Shown: one piece after another, positions 19,352 through 28,900 of the stretch | How the letters are laid out: each line of letters opens with the position of its first letter | How positions within the stretch are numbered: position 1 is the stretch's first letter | From: Pseudomonas sp. Ant30-3 | GTDB lineage: Bacteria; Pseudomonadota; Gammaproteobacteria; Pseudomonadales; Pseudomonadaceae | Direction: 5' to 3' | Assembly (NCBI RefSeq): GCF_000690905.1 | Contig: NZ_JMCL01000066.1 | Coordinates: forward strand, 1 to 64,000 | DNA: 64,000 bases | Position numbers and translations under genes: made by a program | Notes under the pieces: model-generated | What the model was told of the DNA's origin: nothing | The model's input: only the letters and a program-made list of their open reading frames with translations | Database searches by the model: none

Positions 19352-20569
19352 ATGTCTTCTGTCCACTCTTCAGCCGCCGTGGAGAAAGGCGCTGCACATA
19401 CCGGCGCCAACCTGGTGCGCGACGTCAGCCTGCCCGCGCTGGTGCTGCACCGCGAGGCGTTGGAGCACAACATTCGCTGGATGCAGGCCTTCGTCAGCAA
19501 CAGCGGCGCGCAACTGGCGCCCCATGGCAAAACCAGCATGACCCCGGCGCTGTTTCGCCGGCAATTGGACGCGGGCGCCTGGGGCATCACCCTCGCCAAC
19601 GCCACGCAAACCCGTGCGGCCTATGCCCACGGCGTTCGCCGGGTGTTGATGGCCAACCAATTGGTCGGCACGCCGAACATGGCGCTGATTGCCGACCTGC
19701 TGGCGGACCCGGCATTCGAATTTCACTGCATGGTCGATCACCCGGACAACGTTGCGGACTTGGGCGCGTATTTCGGCTCGCGCGGTGTGCGCCTCAACGT
19801 GATGATCGAATACGGCGTGGTCGGTGGTCGTTGCGGCTGCCGCACCGAAGATCAAGTGGTCGCTCTGGCTAAAGCCATCAATGCGCAACCGGCCCTGGCG
19901 CTGACCGGCATCGAAGGTTATGAAGGGGTGATCCACGGCGATCAAGCGGAAACCGGCATCCGCGCATTTGCAGCGTCCCTGGTGCGTCTCGCCGTGCAGT
20001 TGCAGGACAGCGGCGCCTTCGCCATTCCCAAGCCGATCGTCACTGCCTCGGGATCAGCCTGGTATGACCTGATCGCTGAATCGTTCGAAGCGCAGAATGC
20101 TGCCGGCCGTTTCCTCAGCGTGCTGCGCCCGGGCAGTTACGTGGCGCACGATCATGGCATTTACAAGGAAGCGCAATGCTGCGTACTCGACCGTCGCAGC
20201 GATCTGCACGAAGGCCTGCGTCCGGCGCTGGAAGTATGGGCGCACGTGCAGTCGCTGCCGGAACCGGGGTTAGCGGTGATCGCACTGGGCAAGCGCGATG
20301 TCGCGTATGACGCCGGTTTGCCGGTGCCATTGCTGCGTTACAAAGCGGACGCGATTCCGGCAACGGGCGACGATGTCAGCGCCTGCAAAGTGACGGCGGT
20401 CATGGACCAGCATGCGTTCATGAGCGTGGCGCCGGGCGTTGACTTGCGCGTCGGGGATATCATTTCTTTCGGCACTTCCCATCCGTGCCTGACCTTTGAC
20501 AAGTGGCGGGTCGGCTGTCTGGTGGATGAGCAGTTGAACGTCATCGAGACCATGGAAACCTGTTTTTAA
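19352..20569 (+). CDS. PLP-dependent D-amino-acid lyase/deaminase (DSD1-like)
   Basis: 405 residues: an alanine-racemase-like PLP barrel at the N-terminus and a D-serine dehydratase-like C-terminal domain. The PLP lysine lies in APHGKTSMTP (near 55-64). A probable metal-binding end, FGTSHPCLTFD, appears near the C-terminus as in eukaryotic-type D-serine dehydratases and D-threonine aldolases. 'aaggaa' precedes the ATG. Dehydration of D-Ser/D-Thr would yield an enamine that RidA hydrolyses, and aldol cleavage would yield glycine and an aldehyde. The exact reaction cannot be fixed from sequence. Confidence 0.8.
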   Translation: MSSVHSSAAVEKGAAHTGANLVRDVSLPALVLHREALEHNIRWMQAFVSNSGAQLAPHGKTSMTPALFRRQLDAGAWGITLANATQTRAAYAHGVRRVLMANQLVGTPNMALIADLLADPAFEFHCMVDHPDNVADLGAYFGSRGVRLNVMIEYGVVGGRCGCRTEDQVVALAKAINAQPALALTGIEGYEGVIHGDQAETGIRAFAASLVRLAVQLQDSGAFAIPKPIVTASGSAWYDLIAESFEAQNAAGRFLSVLRPGSYVAHDHGIYKEAQCCVLDRRSDLHEGLRPALEVWAHVQSLPEPGLAVIALGKRDVAYDAGLPVPLLRYKADAIPATGDDVSACKVTAVMDQHAFMSVAPGVDLRVGDIISFGTSHPCLTFDKWRVGCLVDEQLNVIETMETCF

Positions 20570-20584
20570 GGTTTTGGACCGAGG

Positions 20585-20660
20585 TGCGGCCTTCGCGAGC
20601 AGGCTCGCTCCCACACTGGAATGCGTTTCCTGTGGGAGCGAGCCTGCTCGCGATGAGGGC
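20585..20660. repeat. REP doublet between lyase and kinase genes
   Basis: 'gcgagcaggctcgctcccac' faces 'gtgggagcgagcctgctcgc' across a short loop. It is transcribed within the putative operon. Confidence 0.85.
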
Positions 20661-20698
20661 CATCCAGACAACATCGCTACGGCAGAGACCTTATTCCA

Positions 20699-21616
20699 AT
20701 GAATACCCGAACCTCCCCGCGCATCGCCCTGATCGGCGAATGCATGATCGAGCTCCAGCAACGCGCCGACGGCACGCTGCAACAAAGCTTCGGCGGTGAC
20801 ACTTTGAACACGGCGGTCTATCTCTCCCGCGAACTGGGCAGCGAGGGTTCGGTGGATTACGTCACTGCGCTGGGCGATGACAGCTTCAGCGATGCCATGT
20901 GTCGCAGTTGGGCGCAGGAGAACGTCGGCCTTTCGATGGTCCAGCGCTTGCCGGGTCGCCTGCCGGGTTTGTATTGCATCCAGACCGACGCAGCTGGCGA
21001 GCGACGGTTTCTCTACTGGCGCAACGAAGCCGCCGTGCGCGAGTGCTTCACCACCGCAGCGGCGGCGCCGATTCTGGCAGCGTTGCCGCAGTACGACGTG
21101 CTTTATTTCAGCGGTATCACCCTGGCAGTACTGGGTGTGCAGGGGCGCGAAAAGTTGCTGGAAACCCTGATCGAAGCGCGCATGCGGGGTGCACGAGTCG
21201 TCTTCGACAACAACTATCGACCACGCCTGTGGGCGACAGTCGAAGATGCGCGGGCCGCCTACCGCAGCGTTCTGCCCCACTTAGATCTGGCGCTGCTGAC
21301 CGTCGAAGACGAACAGGCACTGTTTCACTTTTCCGATTGCGACGCGGTGTTCGCGGCGTATGAGCAAATTGGTACGTCGGAGGTAGTGCTTAAGCGCGGC
21401 GCGGAGGCGTGTTTGATTCGGTGTGAAGGCGAGGTGTTTGAAGTGCCCGCGCAGAAGGTCGAGCGGGTAGTGGATACGACAGCGGCGGGGGATTCGTTCA
21501 GTGCAGCATACCTGGCCTGTCGGCTGAAAGGTGGCGATCCGGAGGAAGCAGCTGAAGCGGGGCATCGTTTGGCGAGTCGGGTTATTCAGGTGCCGGGGGC
21601 GTTGATTCCGCGGTGA
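20699..21616 (+). CDS. kdgK: 2-Keto-3-deoxygluconate kinase-like PfkB sugar kinase
   Basis: 305 residues, ribokinase/PfkB family. The substrate-binding N-terminal GGDTLNTAVYLSRELG motif and the C-terminal ATP/anion-hole motif DTTAAGDSFSAAYL with the catalytic aspartate are both present. KdgK phosphorylates 2-keto-3-deoxygluconate for Entner-Doudoroff entry. Alternatively it could phosphorylate a sugar-acid-like aldol product of the neighbouring lyase. It follows that gene by 130 bp across a REP. Confidence 0.78.
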   Translation: MNTRTSPRIALIGECMIELQQRADGTLQQSFGGDTLNTAVYLSRELGSEGSVDYVTALGDDSFSDAMCRSWAQENVGLSMVQRLPGRLPGLYCIQTDAAGERRFLYWRNEAAVRECFTTAAAAPILAALPQYDVLYFSGITLAVLGVQGREKLLETLIEARMRGARVVFDNNYRPRLWATVEDARAAYRSVLPHLDLALLTVEDEQALFHFSDCDAVFAAYEQIGTSEVVLKRGAEACLIRCEGEVFEVPAQKVERVVDTTAAGDSFSAAYLACRLKGGDPEEAAEAGHRLASRVIQVPGALIPR

Positions 21617-21639
21617 TGGAATGGCCGCCTGCTGCGCAG

Positions 21640-21676
21640 TCGATTCGCGAGCAGGCTCGCTCCTACAGTGGACTGT
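21640..21676. repeat. Single REP between convergent genes
   Basis: 'tcgcgagcaggctcgctcct' is palindromic and lies between the kinase stop and the convergent parvulin gene. It probably serves both 3' ends. Confidence 0.7.
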
Positions 21677-21688
21677 GTGCAGCATTCT

Positions 21689-21964
21689 TCAATCCCGATA
21701 AAACACCTGCACCAAGTGATAGCCAAACTTGCTCTTCACCGGCCCATGCACCACCCGCAGCGGCTTCTTGAAAATCACCGCATCAATCACCCCGACCATC
21801 TGCCCCGGCCGCACTTCACCAAGGTCGCCGCCACGTTTGCCCGACGGGCAGGTGGAGTATTTCTTGGCCAACACATCGAAGGCTTCACCCTTGGCGATGC
21901 GTTGTTTCAGTTGCTCGGCTTCTTCCGAGGTCTTCACCAAGATGTGGCGGGCTTGAGCTTTCAT
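21689..21964 (-). CDS. ppiC: Parvulin-type peptidyl-prolyl isomerase
   Basis: 91 residues, essentially one rotamase domain: KAQARHILVKTSEEAEQL at the start, the GKRGGDLGEVRPGQM strand-turn and the SKFGYHLVQV end typical of PpiC. It has no signal peptide, so it is cytoplasmic like E. coli PpiC (93 residues). The ATG at 21964 is used rather than the upstream extension, which adds six residues not seen in the family. Confidence 0.88.
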   Translation of the reverse strand: MKAQARHILVKTSEEAEQLKQRIAKGEAFDVLAKKYSTCPSGKRGGDLGEVRPGQMVGVIDAVIFKKPLRVVHGPVKSKFGYHLVQVFYRD

Positions 21965-22018
21965 CAGGACGATACCTTGCAACGGTGGTGACAGCGGGGC
22001 GCGCGATTATGCCTCAAG

Positions 22019-24556
22019 TCACTCGGAATGGTTGATCATCGTGCGAATCTTGTTGGCCAGCACATCGATTGAAAACGGCTTGGCGACCATGTCCATGCCG
22101 TCCTCGAGAAACCCTTGGCGCTCCGCAGCTTTTTCTGCATAACCGGTCATGAACAGCACCTTGAGTTGCGGCCGGTGCTGACGGGCAATTTCCGCCAGCT
22201 GGCGACCGTTCATGCCAGGCAGGCCGACATCGGTGACCAGCAGATCCACACGCAGGTCTGAATCGAGCAAGGGCAGGGCAGACTGGGCATCCTTGGCTTC
22301 ATGAGCGTGATAGCCCAGTTCGTTAAGGAGATTGAGCACCAGCATCCGCACCGCCGGATCATCTTCGACCAGCATCACCGTCTCCCCGGCAAAGGCCGCC
22401 GGCGCCTCGGTTGTGGGCGGTGACAGCGGCTGTTCGATCTCCGACGACAGCAACCTGGGCAAGTACAAACGTACGCACGTGCCTTGGCCCGGCACGCTGT
22501 CAATGTCGACGTGACCACCGGATTGCTGGGCGAAGCCATAGATCATCGACAGCCCCATCCCCGTGCCCTGACCGATAGGTTTGGTAGTGAAAAAAGGGTC
22601 GAAGACCTTGGCCAGCACCGAAGGCGTCATGCCCGTGCCATTGTCGCTCACGGCAATCATCAGATAATCGCCAGGTTTGGCCGTCTCCACCGTCGGCACG
22701 GCACTGCCGTTCAGGTGCACATTGGCAGTAGCGATCAGCAGTCGGCCACCATCGGGCATCGCATCACGAGCATTGATCACCAGGTTGAGCAAGGCATTTT
22801 CCAACTGGCTGACGTCAGTGTTGACGGCCCAGATGTCGGCGCCGAGTTGCAGTTGCAGCTCGATGTGATCGCCCTTGGTGCGGCTGAGCAAATCTTCCAG
22901 CGAGTGGATCAGCTCGTTGACGTCAAGAGGTTTGCGATCCAGCGACTGGCGCCGCGAGAACGCCAGCAGACGATGGGTGAGGGCGGCGGCACGGTTGGCC
23001 GATGACACTGCTGCCTCGGTGAACCGGCCGATTTCCGCTGCGCGGCCGTCGGCAATGTAGCGCTGCACCAGGTCGAGACTGCCGATGATGCCGGTGAGCA
23101 TATTGTTGAAATCGTGAGCGATGCCGCCGGTCAACTGACCAACCGCTTCCATTTTTTGCGCATGGCGGAGCGCGTCTTCCGCGCGCTCACGCTCGAACAT
23201 CTCACTGAGCAGGTTTTCGTTGGCTTCGGCCAGCTGACGGGTGCGGGCTGCGACGCGTTCTTCCAGCGTTTCATTGAGATTGCGCATGGCTTCTTCGGTC
23301 TTTGTACGCTCGGTTTCATCGATCACAAAAATGTAGAAACCGTTCACCGCACCATCCGCGCCGTGGCGAGGCAAATAATTCATCAAGGCCTGCCGCACGC
23401 TGCCATCACGATGAGGGGTGCTGATGCTGAAGCGACAGGTATTGCCGGCAAGCGCCTGGGCGATGTATCCGGCGCGCAACGCGTAGGCTTCTGGCCCCAG
23501 GACTTCGAGAACCGTCTTGCCATAGAGTTCTTGCGGCGTCAGCCCGTACCAGTCCAGGTACGCGGCGTTGTTCAGGCGGAAGCGTTCATCGCGGTCGACA
23601 TAACTGATCAGGATCGGCATCGCGTTGATGATCAACTGCAACTCGGTCTGACTCTGCCGCAAGGCCTGCTCGGTGTGCTTGCGCTCGGTCAGGTCCAGCG
23701 CGGCGCCGAGGAAACGGATCGGCCGGCCATGGTGGTCCTTGTAGCAACGCCCTCGGGCAAACACCCAGCGGACCTGGCCATCGGCTTGTAACAGGCGATA
23801 TTCCTCGGCGTATTCGGTGCCGTGGGTGATGCAATGCTTGATGCTGCGCGTGACCATCGAACGGTCTTCCGGGTGCACCGCCTCGAGGTAATCGCTGATC
23901 GGCAACTGGCCGGCGCGCTGCGGGTCGACGCCGTGCAACTGGGCGAAGTGCGCGTCGGCGATGAAGCGGTCCTCGCTGATGTCCCAATCCCAGGTGCCGA
24001 CCGCGTCGGTGGCGGCCAGCGCCAGTTGCAGGCGCTCCTCGGTTTCGCGTTGCGCTTTGAGGCTGGCGGCGGAGCGCTGCTCGAGCTCCAGGGCAATGCG
24101 CCGGCGCTCGTTGGTTTCAATGGCGGTGACCAGAATCCCGGCGACTTGCGTACTCTCATCACAGATCGGGCTGTAGGTGAGGTCCAGCCAGAAATCGGAA
24201 TTACCTTCGTTGCGCTGCAGATTAAAGCGCTGTTCGCTGTAGGTGCGCACCTGGCCCTGGAAAACAGCGCGGTAAATCGGCGCGGTGAAATCTTCGAGTT
24301 CTGGCCAGACCTGGTGTGTCGGCTGTCCGAAAGCGGCAGGATGCTTGTTGCCCGCCAGCAGCGCGAAGCCGTCGTTGTAGATTTGCGTGAGCTGTGGCCC
24401 CCAGAGGAGCAGCATCGGCATCGGTGAGTGGATTACGATGTCCACCGCGGTTCGCAGGCTTTGCGGCCAGGTGCTGGCGGCGCCGAGTGGCGTGGCTGCC
24501 CAGTCGAGTCTGGCAATCAAGGCCTGGGCATCGCTGCCGATAGGTGATGCGTTCAT
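22019..24556 (-). CDS. Hybrid sensor histidine kinase, three PAS domains and receiver
   Basis: 845 residues, soluble, no transmembrane segment. An N-terminal PAS-like domain (about 30-150) is followed by two PAS/PAC modules (about 185-300 and 310-430) and a coiled coil. The HisKA domain has the phospho-acceptor histidine in GGIAHDFNNMLTGI. A HATPase_c domain has GTGMT and QGTGMGLSMIYG. A C-terminal receiver has EDD and the phospho-aspartate in LLVTDVGLPGMNG. The ATG at 24556 has 'aggaaat' ahead of it; a GTG at 24571 is less likely. No partner regulator lies next to it. Confidence 0.9.
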   Translation of the reverse strand: MNASPIGSDAQALIARLDWAATPLGAASTWPQSLRTAVDIVIHSPMPMLLLWGPQLTQIYNDGFALLAGNKHPAAFGQPTHQVWPELEDFTAPIYRAVFQGQVRTYSEQRFNLQRNEGNSDFWLDLTYSPICDESTQVAGILVTAIETNERRRIALELEQRSAASLKAQRETEERLQLALAATDAVGTWDWDISEDRFIADAHFAQLHGVDPQRAGQLPISDYLEAVHPEDRSMVTRSIKHCITHGTEYAEEYRLLQADGQVRWVFARGRCYKDHHGRPIRFLGAALDLTERKHTEQALRQSQTELQLIINAMPILISYVDRDERFRLNNAAYLDWYGLTPQELYGKTVLEVLGPEAYALRAGYIAQALAGNTCRFSISTPHRDGSVRQALMNYLPRHGADGAVNGFYIFVIDETERTKTEEAMRNLNETLEERVAARTRQLAEANENLLSEMFERERAEDALRHAQKMEAVGQLTGGIAHDFNNMLTGIIGSLDLVQRYIADGRAAEIGRFTEAAVSSANRAAALTHRLLAFSRRQSLDRKPLDVNELIHSLEDLLSRTKGDHIELQLQLGADIWAVNTDVSQLENALLNLVINARDAMPDGGRLLIATANVHLNGSAVPTVETAKPGDYLMIAVSDNGTGMTPSVLAKVFDPFFTTKPIGQGTGMGLSMIYGFAQQSGGHVDIDSVPGQGTCVRLYLPRLLSSEIEQPLSPPTTEAPAAFAGETVMLVEDDPAVRMLVLNLLNELGYHAHEAKDAQSALPLLDSDLRVDLLVTDVGLPGMNGRQLAEIARQHRPQLKVLFMTGYAEKAAERQGFLEDGMDMVAKPFSIDVLANKIRTMINHSE

Positions 24557-24670
24557 CAAGATTTCCTGCACGTCTGTCGTGTGGCGGCGTCTACTATCCT
24601 ATGTTGGTAGACGCGGGACGAATTTTTTCGGTCATTTTTTATTCATTCAATGTTGCGGATGCCTTTTGCC

Positions 24671-25780
24671 ATGGAAATCGATGCCCTGTTACGTCTCTTG
24701 GCCACGCGAAATGGCTCCGATCTTTTCCTGTCTACCGGTGCGCCACCCAGCGCACGCTTCGACGGGGTATTGAAAATACTCTCTGACCAGCCGTTCAAGC
24801 CGGGCGAGATAGCTGCAATTGCAGCGTCCATCATGGACGCCGAACAGCGCCTGGAGTTCGATCGGGAACTGGAGATGAACCTGGCAATGTCGCTACCGGG
24901 CGTCGGACGTTTCCGGGTGAACATCTTCAAACAGCGCAACGACGTGTCGATCGTGGCACGCAACATCAAGCTGGATATTCCGCGCTACGAGGACTTGCAT
25001 CTGCCACCGGTGTTGCTGGAAACGGTGATGCTCAAACAAGGGTTGATGCTGTTCGTCGGCGCCACCGGTTCGGGCAAATCCACCTCACTTGCGGCCCTCA
25101 TCGATTACCGCAACCGGCATGGCAGCGGCCACATTATTACCATCGAAGACCCCATTGAGTTCATCCATCGGCACAAGAAATCGATCATCAATCAGCGTGA
25201 AGTCGGCGTCGACACCCGCAGCTTCCACGCGGCATTGAAGAACACCCTGCGCCAGGCCCCGGACGTGGTGCTGATCGGCGAGATTCGCGACCGCGAAACC
25301 ATGGAACATGCCTTGGCATTTGCCGATACCGGTCACTTGGTGATCTCTACTTTGCACGCACACAACGCCCATCAGGCGCTGGATCGCATCATAAATTTTT
25401 TCCCGGAAGAACGGCATACGCAGCTGTTGCATGACCTGGGAAACAATCTCAAGGCGTTCGTTTCCCAGCGGCTGGTGCGCACCCGCGACGGGCAGCGCCG
25501 GGCGGCGGTGGAGGTCATGCTGGGCACGCCAACCGTTGGCGATCTGATCCGCCGGAACGCGCTCGATGAGCTCAAAGGGATCATGGAGAAATCCGCCGAA
25601 TCCGGCATGCAGACTTACGACGGCGCGCTGTTTGGCCTCGTCATAGAAGGCGCGATTACAGAGGAAGAAGCACTCAAGCACGCCGATTCAGTCAATAACC
25701 TGCGGCTGCGGCTTAAGTTGCACACCGAGACAACACTCTCATCGCACTCGCCGTCGGGGGAGTGGGGATTAGTGGATTAA
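24671..25780 (+). CDS. pilU: PilT/PilU-type retraction ATPase
   Basis: 369 residues of the type IV pilus retraction ATPase family. Walker A is GATGSGKSTS, the Asp box is IITIEDPIEFIHRH, Walker B is DVVLIGEIRDRETMEHA, and a HisBox follows in STLHAHNAHQALDRII. The invariant PilT motif AIRNLIRE is missing, as in PilU proteins, and the start MEIDALLRLLATRNGSDLF aligns with PilU. The ATG at 24671 is therefore preferred over earlier starts. No other pilus gene is nearby, so it is an orphan, divergent from the sensor kinase gene. Confidence 0.82.
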   Translation: MEIDALLRLLATRNGSDLFLSTGAPPSARFDGVLKILSDQPFKPGEIAAIAASIMDAEQRLEFDRELEMNLAMSLPGVGRFRVNIFKQRNDVSIVARNIKLDIPRYEDLHLPPVLLETVMLKQGLMLFVGATGSGKSTSLAALIDYRNRHGSGHIITIEDPIEFIHRHKKSIINQREVGVDTRSFHAALKNTLRQAPDVVLIGEIRDRETMEHALAFADTGHLVISTLHAHNAHQALDRIINFFPEERHTQLLHDLGNNLKAFVSQRLVRTRDGQRRAAVEVMLGTPTVGDLIRRNALDELKGIMEKSAESGMQTYDGALFGLVIEGAITEEEALKHADSVNNLRLRLKLHTETTLSSHSPSGEWGLVD

Positions 25781-25934
25781 CAAACATATATCAGCTCTAC
25801 CGTTCGCGCCGAACCGAGCACTAGTATTGATGCTTGCGTTGTAGTTACGTAAATTAATAATTTGTGCGTTGATCTTGATAATGATGTGGTTGAGTTTGGG
25901 AGGTGAAAATCCATAACCAAATGAAGGCTACACA

Positions 25935-28900
25935 ATGAAACTAGATCAACGTTTAAATCGAATGATCCTCGCCTCCGAAGATAATAACGCGTGCATGCAA
26001 GCGGATCTCGCGGAGCGCAAAAATGCAATCCACCGTATCGGTTCCAGTTTATTTGATGCATATGACGATGCAGATTTTACATGGGCTGAAAGTTATATGG
26101 TTTTGGAGGCGGAATCCTCTTTGTATAAAGTTCAGGCTCCGGCAATAGCCTTGTTTCAGGCTTTTCTGGAGTTGCCCCTGATATTATCGATATTTGCGGA
26201 GGAAAACCTGCATTCGAGAAACAGTTTTGTGAGCGCAGACGGTGGCCTGTATGTTTACAACCCTAAAGGATCAGTGGAGCTCACGGAACGCGTCAAGAGA
26301 GACCCAGAAGCCACAAGAGCTTTGCAGAACCTAGTGTCTGCCGCAAAATTTACCGGTGGCGAACTGTATTGCGCTCAGTATGCCAGTATTCCTCAATGGC
26401 TCCGTTTCCACGGGCTTGATGTGCCAGCGGATGCGGAGGGTGCCAGAAATCTTCTAAAATATCTTGAGGCGGATCTTCCCGCTGTCGATTACCTCGGTAA
26501 TTACTGGGATCAAATTACCGGCCTCGACAGTACTTCCATAGTGCTGACCTCTGATGAAATGAAAAAGATTCGCCGACTTACACTGCAATTCGTACCGGCA
26601 AAAAAAAGTCTGCTGGATACATTGTATGAGGCTGCGCGGGACAATCTTCCAGATAATCCCAGTCATCATAACGCCGATGTACTTATTGCTGATCTGGTAC
26701 TTGAGAGCTCATCCCAGGCTTTCGCAAAAAAATACATCGAACCTCTGCAGTGGTATGGGGTGAAAGAACATGAAGAAGTCAGCAAAGAAGAGCTGGGACA
26801 ATTGCTGGTTACCGCGATATTGCTCGATCTCACTCCTTGGCAGGACGCGGGACGACATCGGGTCGGGACCTATGATATTTACGGCACCCATCTGGTAGAT
26901 GCGCACCCGTTCTCATCTCGACTGGAATTGGAAGGGTACCTTGTCCAAAACGAACGGGTCTCACGGGACCTCGTACCACTTGCTTCCCACTTGTTACTTG
27001 CCCGTGTGGCGCCCGAGCTGATTGTGAAATCCATCCCGGCCGAACTAACGGTGGGCTCGGTACGTTGGGTGTTGTTTTCGCAAGCAGTGAGTTACATCGA
27101 GCTCACCTTGAAGGGCGCTGCACGTTACATGAGCTACAGCGAAATCATGGACTTCGCAGATGTAAAACCCGTCAATGAAGCGATGAAAAGTGTGCGGGCC
27201 ATTGCCGCGATCGAATCGATTGTCGATTGGGCCGTGATCAACGAAGTGATTACGGCTGAGGCGGCTCTCTCGACACGCCAGCAGGCGCAGCAGAAAGCCG
27301 TTGCGGCTTACCAGGCATTCGCGAGCGAACTGGTCCAGACCGGCCAGGCGCTTTTGGCACCACTGCCCAATCGCCGTAAAATTGCATTACGAACTTTAAA
27401 GGGAGCGTTGCCCGGTTGTAATGTGCTTGAGGAGAAATTGCTCAGTCACAATACCCACAGACTCTCCAGGCCCTTCAAGATGTCAATGCTTGATTTGCAC
27501 ATAGAAGGGGACATGGAAGATTGGGATCGATGGGAGACGCCTGTTTTCCGCGATCTCTACCCGGCCCTGTATCACTTGCCATCAAATCAGGTCGCTTTCG
27601 AAGCCGCAGTGTCCGAGCACCACAGCAATCTGAAAGCCGCGCTAGCGACGACGATGAAGCTTGCCTTGTCAGGACTGCCGATGCCTGATCGGGAAATTCT
27701 GAAATCTAGCAAAATAACCTTCTTTACAGTGCGTCCAGCCGGAGGCGAACTGGTAGGCACCCCGACTGGCCAAGCCGGATATTCGGGCACCAATCTCAAA
27801 ACACCTCAACTTAAGGAAAGCCAACTAAGCCGAGATCAGGCAACCGGCCGCTACGGCGTCATCATGTGCGCTTCAGATAACAATGGTCGGGTGACGTGCT
27901 ACGAAATGTTTACGCTGCGAGGCGAATGCCGCAAAAATATCAAACTCGGGCAGTTGATCAACGGTTCCGGGAAAATGCACTCGGCATCCAGAGTCGACTT
28001 CCACGGAGATCTGAACGAGCTGCAGCCTGCAGCTACACCGTATCACCTTCCTCTGGACATCAATGCCTACACCAAAGGTGCCAAATCCCGGAACGGTACC
28101 CTCAGTACGGTCGTGATTGAGAAGTTGGGATGCGTTGAAGCACCCTCCACAAGCTTTTCTCACGAGCGCAGTCTTTACACCAATTTCGTCAACCCGCAGT
28201 TCGGCCTGATTACAAAGTTTATCGCGGACAACAAGTTCTTCGCCTCGATTGAAGAACTGAAATACGCAGCGACGGTGCCCACCGATCGCGAAAGAGCAAG
28301 CAACACTTTTGACGAGTGGGTCACCTTCATTGTTGATCTGATCGTGCCATTTAAAAAGTGCTCTGAAGATTTAATGTCAGGTGAAAGGAACAAAATTGTC
28401 GACGGCATCTACGGCTGCATCATGGATACGATCGGGCTGGTGTTCACTGCTCTAGGTGCGGTCTCCATGACGCTCACTACGCTGGCAAAGGTTGGTTCGG
28501 CCGCCTCAAAGGCAACGACTCTGGCACTCTACGCCGTCGAAACAGCGATTTCGGTTTTCAATCCGCTCGATGGGGTACCGACGCTCGTTTACAAAAAAAT
28601 CAAATCCCTCTATCAGACTGGTTTACGTTTAAGCACGCACAGCCTTCATTTGATTGAAAAGGCTTCGTTCCATATGCGCTCACTGACCGGAGGTGCCAAA
28701 TCCGTCGATTTGCTCCAGGCAGCGAACACTCGGCGCTTGAGCCAGGGTAAATGGCGACCGCATGGTAGTGATGCAGTAGCCTTTGACGTGCATGTCATTC
28801 TCAAGAACGATCAGTGGTACGCCATCAATCGGCATAACAGGCCTTGGGGCAAGCCGTTGACCAATTTCATCCCCACTCAGGAAGCATCACTGTCACGCGT

